Assembly: GCA_028023455.1 (NCBI GenBank)
Contig: JAQFVV010000001.1
Coordinates: 26,280,426 to 26,344,425 of the forward strand
Direction: 5' to 3'
DNA: 64,000 bases
Source: Epiperipatus broadwayi
Lineage: Eukaryota > Onychophora > Udeonychophora > Euonychophora > Peripatidae
Below are positions 13,403-27,149 of the stretch, piece by piece. Made by a program: the position numbers and the translations under genes. Position 1 is the stretch's first letter; each line of letters begins with the position of its first letter. Under the pieces are notes generated by a model. The model worked only from the letters and a program-made list of their open reading frames with translations, ran no database searches and was not told where the DNA came from.

Positions 13403-13915
13403 TTAACTTTTGAAAGAAAAACCATAAGATCTTAAATAATAACATGACTGTGTGCGAGATGAGAAATGAGATTCAACTTGCAGTAGTTCAGCATTCACAA
13501 TGTGAGGCTTATCAAAATGTTTATTTCCCTCAGTATTTTCACCTATTAATTTTAGGGTAATATTAGATAAAATGAGAGGTTTCCACATAGCTGGAAATAC
13601 AACCCTTTTTAAACCAGTAAGTCTCTTTAATATTTCAATTGACTCTCTCATGATTCTGAAATCATATCTTTCCAAATTAGCAAGTATTTTTGTATTGTCA
13701 AAATCAGGTTTGTGACCAGTTTCTAAAAAATGGGAAGTAAAAACTGATGTGCTAACTTTTTGATTAAAAGCATTTCTATATTCCTTAATTCTGACATTTA
13801 TCCATCTATTAGACTGACCCACATAGCCTCTTGAGCACTGAAAATATGGAATTTCATAAACTCCTTGGTGTTCCAAAAATATTCTGTCTTTAGGTTTATA
13901 TAAAAAAATCACCAA
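13403..13915 (-). pseudogene. GIY-YIG endonuclease fragment of Penelope-like element
   Basis: This open frame of 170 residues carries GVY (18-20), then GYVGQ (30-34) and conserved arginines within RWINVR (37-42), matching the GIY-YIG nuclease core that Penelope-like retroelements carry after their reverse transcriptase. HFLETGHKPDF (62-72) is the usual following segment. In a working element this domain nicks target DNA for reverse transcription. Here it is cut off from the RT by frameshifts, so it is a fossil, although the domain itself is uninterrupted. The Met at 13915 is probably not a true start, since family homology continues upstream in another frame. Confidence 0.88.
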
Positions 13916-14136
13916 TTTTTTTGCCAGTAGAAAAAGTAGTCTTTATATTAAAACAAGATAGTCTTCTACTGATTTTATCAGTATCCCCTTTAATATAAGG
14001 TAAAATTACTCTATTAAAAGAGAAATTGTCAATTCTATCCTTTTTTTTTCTTTTTAGTATTAATGTTATATAAAGACTTACATATGATGTTTTTATTATA
14101 AATATTAGAAAGCAGAATACTTTTTGTAAGTTCTAT

Positions 14137-14367
14137 TTATTGAGAAAGATGTTCTTTATCAGATAAATTATAAGCTCTAGAGAAAAGATTTTTTGCTACA
14201 GAAAAAATTTGTGCAGGATGATGGTGAGAATGAAATTTAAAATATCTGTTTGTATGAGTGGATTTTCTGTAAACTGATATTGATAATGTTTCATCACATT
14301 TTCTTGCAATTAAAACACTTAGAAAAGAAAGCGATCTGTTATTTTCTATTAAAATAACAATGTCCAA
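14137..14367 (-). pseudogene. Penelope-like reverse transcriptase, thumb fragment
   Basis: These 76 residues contain the FL-VL thumb signature and the YRKSTHTNRYF and HHHPAQ stretch typical of Penelope-like RTs just after the palm domain. The catalytic aspartates are not included. It lies immediately upstream, in element sense, of the broken linker and the GIY-YIG frame. Confidence 0.85.
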
Positions 14368-14390
14368 GCTATTTTTTCAGCTTTCTGGAA

Positions 14391-17300
14391 AATCAATATT
14401 CAATACAAAGGTAAAACACTGCCCACAGAAAATATACAAGTTACAGGGCTCTGTTATCTGTACCTGCATAATTATTAAGATCATAAAAATTATTCCTATT
14501 CCCATAACAAAAAACCTACATTAAAAAGCATCGCTTTGGTTTCATTTTAATTACTTCCAAGTCACTACCTTTTTTAAAATTTCTTTATAGATTTATCAAC
14601 CTACATCGCCAAAAATTCTTACAACATATCCTAAAGTAACAAATAAATTCACATATAAAGATAACAATCTAAACTGTTCAACAAGAAAAGGTTACTTCAC
14701 TTTCTTAAAATTCTTGAACAAAAATACAAATGACGGGTATCAATAAATAAATCAGTACTTTAAACATTTTAAGAAATACTAAAGTTCTTTATGAAAGAAT
14801 CATATAATTATATTCATTATTAAGTTGTACTATATTAGTAATATGGAATAAAAGTATGCATATCCTTAATAAAAATTTAACTCCTATAAATGTTATATGT
14901 GTTGAATGTATTCGCACATATCCATATGTTCATTCAATAACATTATAAAATATTTTGACAATCTAAAGAAAAGAAAGAAAAATACATCATAAAAACATTA
15001 TTAATATTCTACAACTATTACCCAAGTGATATTTCTACTTGTTGATCACTGATCAAATGTCTTCTTGGTCCACAATCAATAAAAAACATTGCATAATATA
15101 ATGTTCATTCAATACTATCATACATAAAATATTAAAATCTTTTAAAAATTATTAAATCTTTTATAGAAATTATAATATTATTAGTAAGTAATCAATTTTT
15201 ATATACTTTTCCTATTCCTAATTATACATAAAAAAATTAATATGAAGGTTAGTTAAAAAATAAATTAAAAAACATATCTATGTAAACTTTTAGTCATGAT
15301 AAATGTTCTTTTTTAAAAAAAAAATTTTTTTTTTTTATTTCCTTAGGATTTCTTTACCAACTACTTGTAGGTGATTGAAACCCCCAGTGCTTGTTGCTAT
15401 AGTATTGTTCAAACACCTAACGATGATAATTTTCTCCCCTGATTTGATGCATGCTCAGTAGATTCCATCCAAACATGATGAATGAAAATTAAAAATAAAT
15501 GGAAAACGAAAAAAAAAAAAGAAAGTCAAGTCTTGAAAAATCTGGATTTATTAGTAAAAATAATCACAAATCTGTTCTTGAGAGTTTATAAAAATAATAG
15601 TCTATTGTTTCTATTATTCAGAACAGTGATTATTAAAGATAATTTCAACTTATAACATTTTAAAATAATTCTTTGAAGTTTTATTACTTCCATTAGGATC
15701 CTATGCTAGCTTGTAGTGTCTTTGACATGGTGATATGAATTCTGAGGCGTCCGTGTATATAATTCTTGCACATTTTTTTTAGATATTCCAATATCTCACA
15801 TAAAGTCAGTATATAGAATTTTACTATCAGGATATTTTATTATTTATCCAAGGATATTTCTTTTCCATTATTAATTTCCAATTATCAGTTTTTCTCATAC
15901 TATTACTTACATACAGTCTTTGAAAATAATAAAGACTTATCACATATGGTATTTTAATAATTGCCTACATTTTTCCATCCTTTCTCAAATGACAGCTTAA
16001 AATAAATTATTAAAAAAAATGTTCTCTTCAAAAAGAAACATTTTCTGCATCTTTTATTCAAAATATCTATTTTTAAATTATTGAAAGATTTTTAAAAAGC
16101 TTTTACCGTATTATTTTCCAGTCTCAGATAAAACTATCTTTCCAAATAAAAATGCATTGTTACTTTTAATTTCTTATCAATTTTTCCATTCAACTCCTCA
16201 TATAATGTCCAGCATATAAATTTGGCTGATAAAATATTTCTCCCCATTAAAATTATATTTTTAATTAAAACTTTTACTTCCAACATCCCTTTATACAGAT
16301 AAATATTTCTTCTTGGTACTTCCATGTTTATGAGACATTTTAGATTAAATTTTAACAAAAAGTCTTGGTATGGGAATTTAGTTGCCTCAACAGTGCATCT
16401 TTAAAACCAAATAACTTTATAGTTTTTTTAAAATATACTCTCTTTGTTAAAATAATTCAATTGGTACACTTCTCTTTTTTAAAATAAATTATTAGAGAGT
16501 TATAGCACTGAATTGACTAATTTAAAACAAACTTAATTAACAGAAAGCAAACTTGATTAACAGAAGCACATTTAACTAATCAAAAGCAGATTTAATTAAC
16601 AGAAGCACACTGAAAATAATTGAGCATCTGTATTTATACTCAAATCAATCATCGGATTGGTGGATTAAAATTCCACCTGATGGCTTAATTTACATATTCA
16701 GCCAAAAGTGCACAATTAAAATTAAAAAAAAAAATAATGACTCATCTTTTAAAAATATTACTTAAAAATATTAATTCTAAATTAATTTTTATACTTTATT
16801 GAAAATCAACTAAATATTTTAAAATGACTTTTAAAAATAATATTTTATTAATTTATTCAACATTTAGTTTTAATGTATCTATTTTTCTAAACATAAAAAT
16901 CTAATTTTATTAGTTACATTCATTTTAAAACCCTAATTAAATATTTATAATAGCTAATTTTATATTGTATCTTGTGATAGATAAATAAATATCTTCAATT
17001 CTACAGTGTAATTTTAAAGCAATTTTTGAAACTTTATTAACAAAAAACTTGTAAGCACAAATGTATGAATGTTTACATGTCACATGACTTACAATTCCAT
17101 ATATAGCCTGTATCAAATTCTGTCTGGGAAAAATAAATGTTTTAATTGCAACAATTATTATATTAAAAAAATAATATAATAATATAATTTAGAATAATAA
17201 TTTTGATACTATAAAATTGAATACACATTTCTCCACCACAAATACTACTTTTTTAAATAAATACTTTTAAATACAATTATTAAATATAATTTTCATTTTA

Positions 17301-17619
17301 AAATATACTATTTATTTAATTGTAGATTATTACTTTTAAAATTCAGCTTTTAATACTTATTTAAGAGACTTATTAATACATTATTTTATTATGGCCAGCT
17401 TTTCCAACCATATACAATTATAACATTTAGCTTTATTTAACTGTTTTAAATATATTTAGCATAATTTTATACATTAAATATTCTTATTTTACTTTAATTA
17501 AACTTCTAAAAAGATTGTCAGCATAACACAGTAATCATACCAATAGAATACTTCTTAATTTTAAATTTTTTTAGTAAATTGATACAATAAATTTATTCTG
17601 ATCTAAAGAAAAGGGCACA
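14391..17619. other. AT-rich region without recognised genes
   Basis: I see only A/T-rich sequence and short random-looking frames. A less AT-rich patch at about 15350-15480 shows no recognisable identity. Confidence 0.5.
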
Positions 17620-17641
17620 ATATATATATATATATATATAT
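17620..17641. repeat. (TA)n microsatellite
   Basis: About eleven TA units. Confidence 0.9.
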
Positions 17642-18315
17642 TGCATGGTTCTTTTCTTATTTTCATTCAAATGGCATAATGACAGACTACCAGCCAGGTG
17701 CCTGAGAGCTTGATCTTTTGATGTACCCTGGTCTAGGTCCTGCAGGCACTGGAAAGTTCATGTAACCCCAATTCCTGGATTTTAGTGCTTTCTTGGCTCT
17801 ATCACTCTCTCAAAAACTAGATGTAACTATGGTTAGAAGCAGAAACACCTCTGCAACCTAGTACATCAATTCTAATTAGAATCACTCTGCCTCAGATTTC
17901 AAAACAGATCTAGTATTCATGATAATGCATTGGTCTTAGAGATTACTGATGATACCATTTCTCCTAATTAGCTAACTTAAACTGAAATTAGTTATCTCCA
18001 GTCACCTAAGTTCAAACCCACTTGCAAGTCACCCAAATAATATATGTGCAAGTAAATCTAGATAAAATAAGCTGGCAAACTGTAACATTGAATCTTTAAT
18101 AAGGCACTATCTACATATGTAACTGTCACCACTCCTACCTTCATAATAACCAGAAAATCACTACCACCACATATTAACAGTTAATCACATAAATTATTTA
18201 GTGTAAATAAAATCATAATCTTTAATGTAAATTGCTAATTGTCTCAATACACACACATCAATTTTATATCCTGAATAGTTATGTAACCTAATATAGTCCA
18301 ATATTTATACACTCA
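17642..18315. other. Moderate-GC unique-looking segment between (TA)n tracts
   Basis: This is less AT-rich than its surroundings, has no sustained open frame, and lies between the (TA)n tracts at 17620 and 18585. It may belong to the same inserted element as the SINE that follows, but I could not link it to another copy. Confidence 0.35.
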
Positions 18316-18602
18316 TGGATGTAAATCTAAGAGCTCCCTTAAGTTGTAAGTGGAGAGCCATGCAAAACCCTGAGATAGAAACCTGTGTTTGAACCCTAAG
18401 CTAAGTTGTGGTATAGTGGAAGGTTAGTCTGTGTGTCATCAAGAATGTTGGTTATGTGGTTGAGACTAGGAAGATCAGGTAATGGTTTAAACCCAGGGCA
18501 GGAGTAACTCTTAAAGGGCTGATTGAAGGCTCTTGCTTGGTCTTTCAGTTTTGTTAACTGACTATACAAAGTTGACTGGTACAATATATATATATATATA
18601 TA
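18316..18602 (+). mobile_element. tRNA-derived SINE-like element with (TA)n tail
   Basis: A B-box-like GTTTGAACCC lies at 18387-18396, after an A-box-like stretch around 18337-18356. The 3' end reads ACTGGTACAATATATATA and runs into (TA)n. The same 3' end closes the minus-strand SINE at 41795-41970 (ACCGGTACAATATATAT) and, slightly altered, the element at 21390-21708. Pol III boxes plus a shared tail indicate a SINE; the partner LINE supplying the tail is not identified. Confidence 0.55.
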
Positions 18603-19643
18603 TTAAAGTATTAAAAAACATAAAAAGCCTTTAGTTTTTAAAAAATTGACAAGGTTAGGGTAAATATTAAATCAATAGACAAGTATTAAAAATTCAGTTA
18701 TTAAAAAAAATATTGAAATGAAATAGATCACTTAAATATGTTCTTGAAAATAGAAAAATAATAGGGAACGTGTTTAATAGAATTGCAAAAGATAAAAAAT
18801 AACATAAAGAAATAATAGAAAAGAGAGAGTTGTAAATCTCTAGAGAGTAAAGCAAAATGTTTAGAATAACTTAAATGATAATATATGTGTGTTTTAAACA
18901 ATGATTACTGATTTTTTTACATGATTCATTATTTATGTTCACATAATAAGACTTTGAGTGTGGCTGCATATATTGTATTGGTTTGTACATTAACAATAAA
19001 ACTACATTACTTTGCCAGCATATATAAAACTATATCTTACCAATGAATCAATATTTTCATATTCCAATATGAGAAATCCAATTCTTGCAGGAATAAGTTG
19101 TCTGTGTTTATCTCTATAGACTAAAATATATATTTTACATTAAAAAATTAAAATATTATTCAACAATATTTTTTAATAGACTGTTTTTATAAAATAATTT
19201 AAAAAGGCTAAACTTGTATATAACTGTTATTAGTTATAGATATTGATATAGAAAATTATTTATCCAGTTAGATAATTTAAAAAATAAATACAAACAATGA
19301 TAAGTTATACAAGAAACACATTAATCTGTGGTCGTAAGATATTTTCTAGAAAAAAGTGAGCATTTTATATAGAAGATCTTAATATTAATAATGCATTTCT
19401 GGAACTTGCTATTAATCATAACTGTTTCTTGACAATGACAATAATTTCATTCAATCTGTTGAAGATTATTAAGTGTGTATCCCTGATCTAATTTGTTTTT
19501 TTCGAACAAATTTATTTTTGTAATATTTGTAAAAACCAGTGAACCTTCCTTCATATATTTCCAATTGCCAGTTTTTAAATAACAATGTTAGCATTATCAC
19601 TAAATTGAATACCATTATAATTTAAAAAAACAATGCACTGGTA

Positions 19644-19714
<71 letters not shown>

Positions 19715-21389
19715 AAACAGATATACTGCTCCATGTATATATTCAAAAGATACTCCCTCCCCCATTTAAAAGACTAGCATGATTTGTCATTAAAAAAGAA
19801 AAGTCTTAATAATGGTTAAGGAAAATTAAAAATTTTAAGAAACAAAGGAATCATGAAAATTGACAGCAATGAAAAAGGAATTATAATTTGGTCAAATTAA
19901 AAAGAAGACAACAAATACGTTTAAATCTGCAATTAAAAAAAAGTACAAATCTTTATTAAGATTCATCAATCTAAGAAAGAAAATCATTATTTTCTATAAT
20001 TGAGAGAAAAAAAATAAATAAAGATAAATCATTATTGATTTCTTAGTTTTAAATTACGATATAAATAAAAGCTGGCATTTATTAAAAATATTATATTTTT
20101 AATTTTTGGAATGATTTTGTCATATAAAGTGTGATAATCACTTGAGGCAGTCTTATCAAATTGGAAAACATGGCTTATCCTTATGATTTCTTATCTGTCC
20201 CGCAAAAAGTAAGGATTGGACAAGAGAAAAGCACTCGGGCTTAAATGAGAGCTGTATAACAAATCAGATATGGCATGGCTGCTTAATCAATCCAGGGAGG
20301 AGAGTATAAATAGTTGAGTTGGAAGTTCAGGCCAGATTTTTAAAGATTTTATAAAAAGATTTTTGGAGTGGATTTGAAGGGGAGAATTTGAAAAGTGTTT
20401 CAAAGGGATTTTAAAAAAAGATTTTTAAAAGTAAGAAAAGTGAAGAGTTAATAGAGTAAAATTTTCATCTAAGTGTTGCTTGACTATTTAATTGACAGTT
20501 GATCTTAAGAAACCTTGGAATATAATATTTATAGCCACTGTTAATAATGGAAAAAGAAAACATTAATAAGGAAATAATAGCGATGGAAGGCTAGGCAGTA
20601 ACAGCTTTTTCTCTTAATCCAAAAGCCATGTTTCTCCAAGATTTGCCTGTGTAAACATCATGAAAAGTAAACAAGGCCATTCAGCTGAAATACAATAACC
20701 TTTTTTTGATGGAACAGACTGGATATAAAAAAAATGAAGGTAACAATTTTATAAAATATTTAATATTTATATGTGTTTATAAAAGACAAACAAAACGTCT
20801 TTCTTCTTAAAGAAAAAAAAATTATGAATAAAAATAGCTATGTAAAAATACGTTTATTAATAATAAATTGTAAATGCTAGCTGTCTTAAATGTCAATAAT
20901 CAAAAGGTATATTATTCAATATTTATACGTGTTTATAAAAATAAAAAACAAAACAAACAACTTTCTTAAAAATGAATTATGTGAAAATACATTTTATTAA
21001 TGATAAATTATAAATATTAAAAAATATCTATAATCAAAAGGCATTTTTAATAGGTAAATCATAAATGATTAACTTCTTATATGCATCTAGATTTAAAAAA
21101 ATAACTAAAAACGAATACTTATAACGATTTATATTACTGATATACAAATAAGTATATCTAGAAGAGTCAGAAATACTGAGCTATTACATATAACTCTAAC
21201 TGGCTAATAAATAAATGCAACTGCTGATCAATTTATAGGTAGAAATATACATCTGTGGCATCAATGAAATACTTTGTTTGATGGACATTTATTTAAACCT
21301 GTTATTAAAGAAAATTATTATTACTTAAAATTAATTTTAGTTATCCAGTTGTTCAATTCTATTTTTTTTATTGCATCACTCATCATTCA
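18603..21389. other. AT-rich region with a (TA)n tract and a TATA-like site
   Basis: There is a TG/TA microsatellite at 19633-19712. A consensus TATA box, TATAAATAG, lies at 20305-20313. No coding frame of note follows: an ATG at 20547 opens only about 15 codons, after which broken frames continue to about 20745. Confidence 0.4.
20305..20313 (+). promoter_or_regulatory. Candidate TATA box
   Basis: TATAAATAG fits the core consensus and sits in a less AT-rich 180-bp patch (20150-20330), where chance matches are less expected than in the surrounding DNA. It could be a Pol II promoter of a decayed LTR or other retroelement. No gene is visible downstream. Confidence 0.25.
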
Positions 21390-21708
21390 GTGCACTTGTT
21401 CACAAGAATCTCATGCCTCCTGAGCTACGTCTGGCATAACTATACCTAGGTAAGTCAGGTTGTAGTGAAATGGGACTCTAGTGGTGCTGTTTGGAAAACC
21501 AAACACGGAAATGTCTAGATGCTTCCAGTCTCTATGGTGCTATATCCTCTGATGAGCAGGAAATATTGTTGTAGGGGGAGGGGTAACATCTGCATTGGGG
21601 AATGCCAATCAATAGTTCCTCTTCCTGCAACATGCTCATCAGGAAATTGTTACAACTAAGGTAATAAAGGGGATGTATGGTGGTCCGGTTACAATATATA
21701 TATATATA
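21390..21708 (+). mobile_element. SINE- or MITE-like element with (TA)n tail
   Basis: A block of higher GC content ends in GGTCCGGTTACAATATATATA, related to the 3' ends at 18571-18602 and (inverted) 41795. A clear B box was not found. Two related sub-blocks, at about 21548-21575 and 21629-21655, contain similar GAGCAGGAAATA and CATCAGGAAATT segments. Confidence 0.4.
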
Positions 21709-23130
21709 TTATCAAATTATACATTGTTAATATGTAATATTTAATAATTGCAGAGATAAACTTTCAAGATCTGGCTACATTAGTGCAATGATCTCTTAAA
21801 ATCAAAGACAAGTCAAAAAATGACTTGCACTTTTGCTGATTTTATGTGAATAGTAAATTAAAAAGTAATATTTATTAGGCAAACATCATATCAGTAGATA
21901 TGCACATGCATTCTTTTTTGATATTAATAGTATTTTAAATCCATAAGACAGACTTATTGTCTATTATGATAATCTTGCAAACAACAACCAAACAATAAAT
22001 ACATAAAGAATAGTGTTAATAATATGTAATAATTCAAATGATAATCTTCCAGATTAAAATAATTCGTTTTTCATCTGTAAGGAGGTAAATTTTAAATGTT
22101 GTTTTATTTCATTGTTTATTGACAGTATAAAAATGTTTTACATATCATAAGTTAGAAAGTACATTATATTATGAACCAACATTTTATTTGAGACTACATA
22201 TATCAATATAGAAAATTCATTTCATTGTGTAATGTCTGAGACAGAATCAAATGTTAAGAATTTTGTAGAGAAGCAGATAAAAACTAAAATTTATAATATT
22301 CTAGTAGAGAAAGTAGCTTTTGATATGATGGAATCTTTTTATTAGTCTCATAACAAAAATAATAAGTGTATAACTACTTAGATTGCACAGAATATTATTC
22401 AAGTTAAGTCAATTCAAATGTAAATAAACACTTCAATATCATTAATGCATTCCCTAATGAAATATTATTTATAAAATTATAACTTACAAGAACAATGTCA
22501 TAATCTATCAAATCTGCATTCTAATTGATTTTATTTACAAATACAAAATCTAAACAATATATTCAAACAAAAAAGAAAATATTATTTTGTTGCATTTTTA
22601 CTGTCTTTAAAAAATATTATCATTGAGTATTAAAAAAAAATTGATTACTCAAATGGTACTGTATCATGATATAGGCAATTCTCTGAAGAAAAGACTAAAG
22701 AATAAAGGAGGTGGGGGAGATTCAATGCCAGCAATAATCTAAAAAAATAATTTATTTTGAATTGATCAATAAGAATACTATCAGTAAATAAATAAACTAA
22801 GAAAAGTTTACACTTAATGAACAAACTATCTAATATTTACACTGCAAAAAGAGAAAATCTACATCTTTTAAAAAGGCTCAGAAAGACAAATTAAATTGTA
22901 AAATATGCGAAATCAAATAAATCAGACTCCAAATCCAAAATATTATTCTGCACCTAACTTGACCAAATTCAATGAAAAGATAAGTAGTTATTAAAATATT
23001 TCACATCTATCTCAGAATATTTGTAAATTTTTTTTTAAACCATCTGCAAAAAATATTAAAGTCGATTACTTTCTAGTTTTATTTACATCTGTAATAATAA
23101 TTTAAAATACTTCCCCCAAAAAACGTAATA
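21709..23130. other. AT-rich region without recognised genes
   Basis: Nothing beyond A/T-rich low-complexity sequence is visible. Confidence 0.5.
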
Positions 23131-23262
23131 GCATATAAGAGCGATTTACCCGCTGGCCAATGAATATGAGGGAAAACCTCGAAAATACTAGGCCTAAATT
23201 GATTTGATTTTTTGGTTGCTACTTACAGCCTCTTCTTCAGCGGGCAAATCACTTTTATATGC
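23131..23262. repeat. Short fold-back with ~26-bp arms
   Basis: GCATATAAGAGCGATTTACC and following bases (23131-23156) are inverted at 23238-23262 with a few mismatches. The minus strand of the right arm reads into CCCGCTGAAGAAGAGGC, resembling the 3' regions of Penelope-like elements, so it may derive from one. There is no coding potential. Confidence 0.65.
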
Positions 23263-24384
23263 TACTAGTTTTATTTACTTAAAATTTCCATCCAAAAAAT
23301 AAAGTGAGAAATAGAACAAAACTCTTTAAATTGCTTGCAATATAACATATTTATTAAAGCAGAAGAGATGGAAAATATGTCCATCAAGCATATTATGTCA
23401 CTTAAAAAACTAGTCTTTAGAACACAAAAATATTTCCTTGTAATAAGTATATAGTTTGCAAAAGCTTGAACTCAATAAATTAAATCAATGCATGAGAGAT
23501 TTAGCAATATGTTTTTTTTTTGTTTTGTTTTGTTTTTTTGTCACTGACTTTATAATTATCCAAATTCGCTACAAACATTATTATTTCACGATTACCACAT
23601 ATGTTTTACATTTATTATTTTTTCCCCAACATATTTAATACTGAATAAATTTAATAAATATAAAAATTAGTTTCTTGCTATGATAATGTATTGTTGTAAT
23701 ATGTAAACATATTTACTTTATAATATGAATCATATGAAATATTGTTTTTATGATATAAATTGTAAATTATTTCATTAGAAATTTAAATTATTAAGAAACT
23801 GCAAAAACATTACACTTTAACTGAACATTATAAATTAATGAATACTGATTTTAAAAAATTTACTTAATAGTTTCTGAATACATATTTATTATTAATTGTA
23901 TTGAAAAATTAGGATCAAGTATAATCTATTATTTATTAGTAATTGTATTGAAAAATTAGGAGTAAATATATATAATCCATTATATTATTATTTCATATAA
24001 ATAAATAAAAAAACATTGAAAAAAGTTATATAACAACAAATATTGTATTTTTTAATGCAGAAAAACTTCTTTTGTTAACATTTTATTGCCATTTCCAATG
24101 TAACATAAATGCTGAACTAATTGTTTTGGTATAGCATTTTTAACTACATATAAATATTAGAATGAATAATTTTCCAAATAATCTTAATATTAGTTTGATA
24201 GCCTCCTTTTTTAATTCCTTAAAAAATGTAAAACGGTCATTTGTATATATATATTTAATATCTATGATGACAAATCTGACAAGTGATATTAATAGTCTTA
24301 ATACTATTTATATAAATAGCTTCTTTAATCTTTTTTTCTCCTTTCTGTAAAATGTAACATTTAAATAAACTCTTTATAATAATT
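23263..24384. other. AT-rich region without recognised genes
   Basis: Very A/T-rich. The frames at 23456-23638 and 24162-24350 are hydrophobic and low in complexity, as expected by chance. Confidence 0.5.
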
Positions 24385-24609
24385 ATAGGCTAACATTGGT
24401 TAAGATGGATATTGTATCAATGTATACGAACATTAATGCAAAAAAAGCAATAGAAATATTAACTGGTAGATATGAAAAAGATAATAATAAAACTGTGGAA
24501 ATAACTATAGAAAAATTAAAACAAATTATAAAAGTATGTTGTAAGGAAATAACATTTAAGTATAAAGAAGGTTTTTATAGGCAGAGGCAAAGTTTTCAGG
24601 TAAGGGGCT

Positions 24610-25038
24610 TTGGGTGAGGTTTTGAGTACAATTTATATAGAAGAATTAGAAAAGGTAATGTTACGAAGTGATAGTGCACCAATGTTTGTTGGAAGGTATG
24701 TGGATGATTGTTTATTAATATTTAACAGATCACAGAGGCAGATAGATTTATTTATTAAAGAAGTTAATAAAATAAATGAAAGGATTAAATTTATTGTGGA
24801 AAAGGAGGAAAATGATAGAATGGTATATTTAGATATAGAATTGAAGAAATATTATAAGGAAGGAAAATGTGAGATACACATATCAACATATAAAAAGAAG
24901 AATATATATAATATTGCTAATTGTTTTTCAAATATAGATATAAAATATAAGAGAAGTACAATATATTCTAGAATTTATAGGTCAATAAATTATTGTTCAG
25001 ATGAAGATGAGTATATTAAGCAAAAAAAAGTTAATTAA
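24610..25038 (+). pseudogene. Penelope-like RT palm and thumb fragment
   Basis: The fragment has 142 residues. RYVDDCLLIF carries motif C with both aspartates, and MVYLDIELKKY is the start of the thumb. Motif A (MDIVSMYTNI) is in the preceding frame at 24396-24617. Although motif C is intact, the frame split makes a functional polymerase unlikely. Confidence 0.87.
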
Positions 25039-25237
25039 AGAAGAATTAATGAGTTATGAATATCCGGAAAAGTTTTTGAATAACAGAAGATCAAAGATAA
25101 GTGTAAAGAAAGAGATAGAGATAAAGAGATAACTAAAAAAGAAACATTCTTATACAGGTTATAAAACAGGAAATAATTTTATAGTTAAAAATTTAAATAG
25201 AATTACAAACAAAATTAATAAAAAGTTTACTGAAGTA

Positions 25238-25629
25238 TTGAAAGTAAAAATAGTTAATAAAAGAAAAAAGAATATAATAGGAATATTAGAGAATAAATAT
25301 GTATGTTTAAATAAAACAGAGTATAATAAAGTTAATGGAGTTTATGAAATTAATTGTAAGGATTATAAAGTTAAAAATAAAGAGGTAATGAATTATGTGG
25401 GAGAAACTAAGAATTCAATTTATAGGAGTTGATACAGCATAAATATGATAGGAATTCGCCAATATATGTGCGCAGATTGGAGACAGGACATGAGTTTGAT
25501 AAAGAGTGTATTAAAATATTACATTTTATAGAAAGTAGGAAAGAGAGAAAGGTTAAAGAAGCTATTTATATAAATAGTAGTAAGCCCAGAATGAATAAAG
25601 ATTTGGAATTGAGGAAATTTTTAATATAA
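25238..25629 (+). pseudogene. Penelope-like GIY-YIG endonuclease, split by a frameshift
   Basis: GVYEIN and NYVGETKNSIYR form the GIY-YIG core. The frame stops at 25430 but continues in another frame as LIQHKYDRNSP, RLETGHEFD and ECIKIL, showing a recent one- or two-base indel. The short spacing and conserved residues indicate a relatively young but dead copy. Confidence 0.85.
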
Positions 25630-25840
25630 AAGTTATTATAGTAAAAGTATAAGAATAAACTTAAAGTTGAAGTAAAAATTAATTAGTAAATAAAGCAATA
25701 GAGGAAGCTAAAGCATAGAAGATATAGATTTAAATGTAAAATAAATTGAGAAACAATTTAACAGTAAAAGAAAATGGAAGGTGGGAAATAAAGAAGATTA
25801 AAAAGTTAAAATTAAAAATTAAGTGTTAGAGTCAGTCAAG

Positions 25841-27149
<1,309 letters not shown>

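Larger units (their letters stand above)
13340..14390 (-). pseudogene. Penelope-like element, 5'-truncated and frameshifted
   Basis: Read on the minus strand, 14367-14137 encodes the end of the reverse-transcriptase region: a FLSVLIARK-type thumb segment, then YRKSTHTNRYFKFHSHHHPAQ, a Penelope hallmark. The linker (14136-13916) is broken by stops but still contains an LPYIKGDTDKISRR-like stretch. The GIY-YIG endonuclease follows at 13915-13403. RT motifs upstream of the thumb, including the YVDD catalytic site, are missing, so the copy is 5'-truncated at about 14390. Non-coding 3' sequence reaches about 13340. Confidence 0.85.
24385..25632 (+). pseudogene. Penelope-like element (RT plus GIY-YIG), frameshifted
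   Basis: RT and endonuclease parts lie in order on the plus strand. 24396-24617 holds motif A (MDIVSMYTNI) and the FKYKEGFYRQRQ segment before motif B. A frameshift near 24605 moves to 24610-25038, which has IYIEELE, the catalytic YVDD and the YLDIEL thumb motif. A stop at 25036-25038 and further shifts break the linker. The GIY-YIG domain lies in 25238-25432 (GVYEIN, NYVGETKNSIYR) and, after another shift at about 25430, 25429-25629 continues with RLETGHEFD. The N-terminal part of the RT is missing. A long (ATT)n tract begins about 210 bp downstream. Confidence 0.85.

Noticed and set aside
20547-20745. Start of a gag-like gene after the TATA box
   Set aside because: The frame stops after about 15 codons and later stretches contain several stops; no gag motif was seen.
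21545-21660. CTGATGAGCAGGAAA (plus strand) and CTGATGAGCATG (minus strand) as hammerheads
   Set aside because: Spacing between the boxes is too short on one strand and GAAA is missing on the other, with no stem I pairing.
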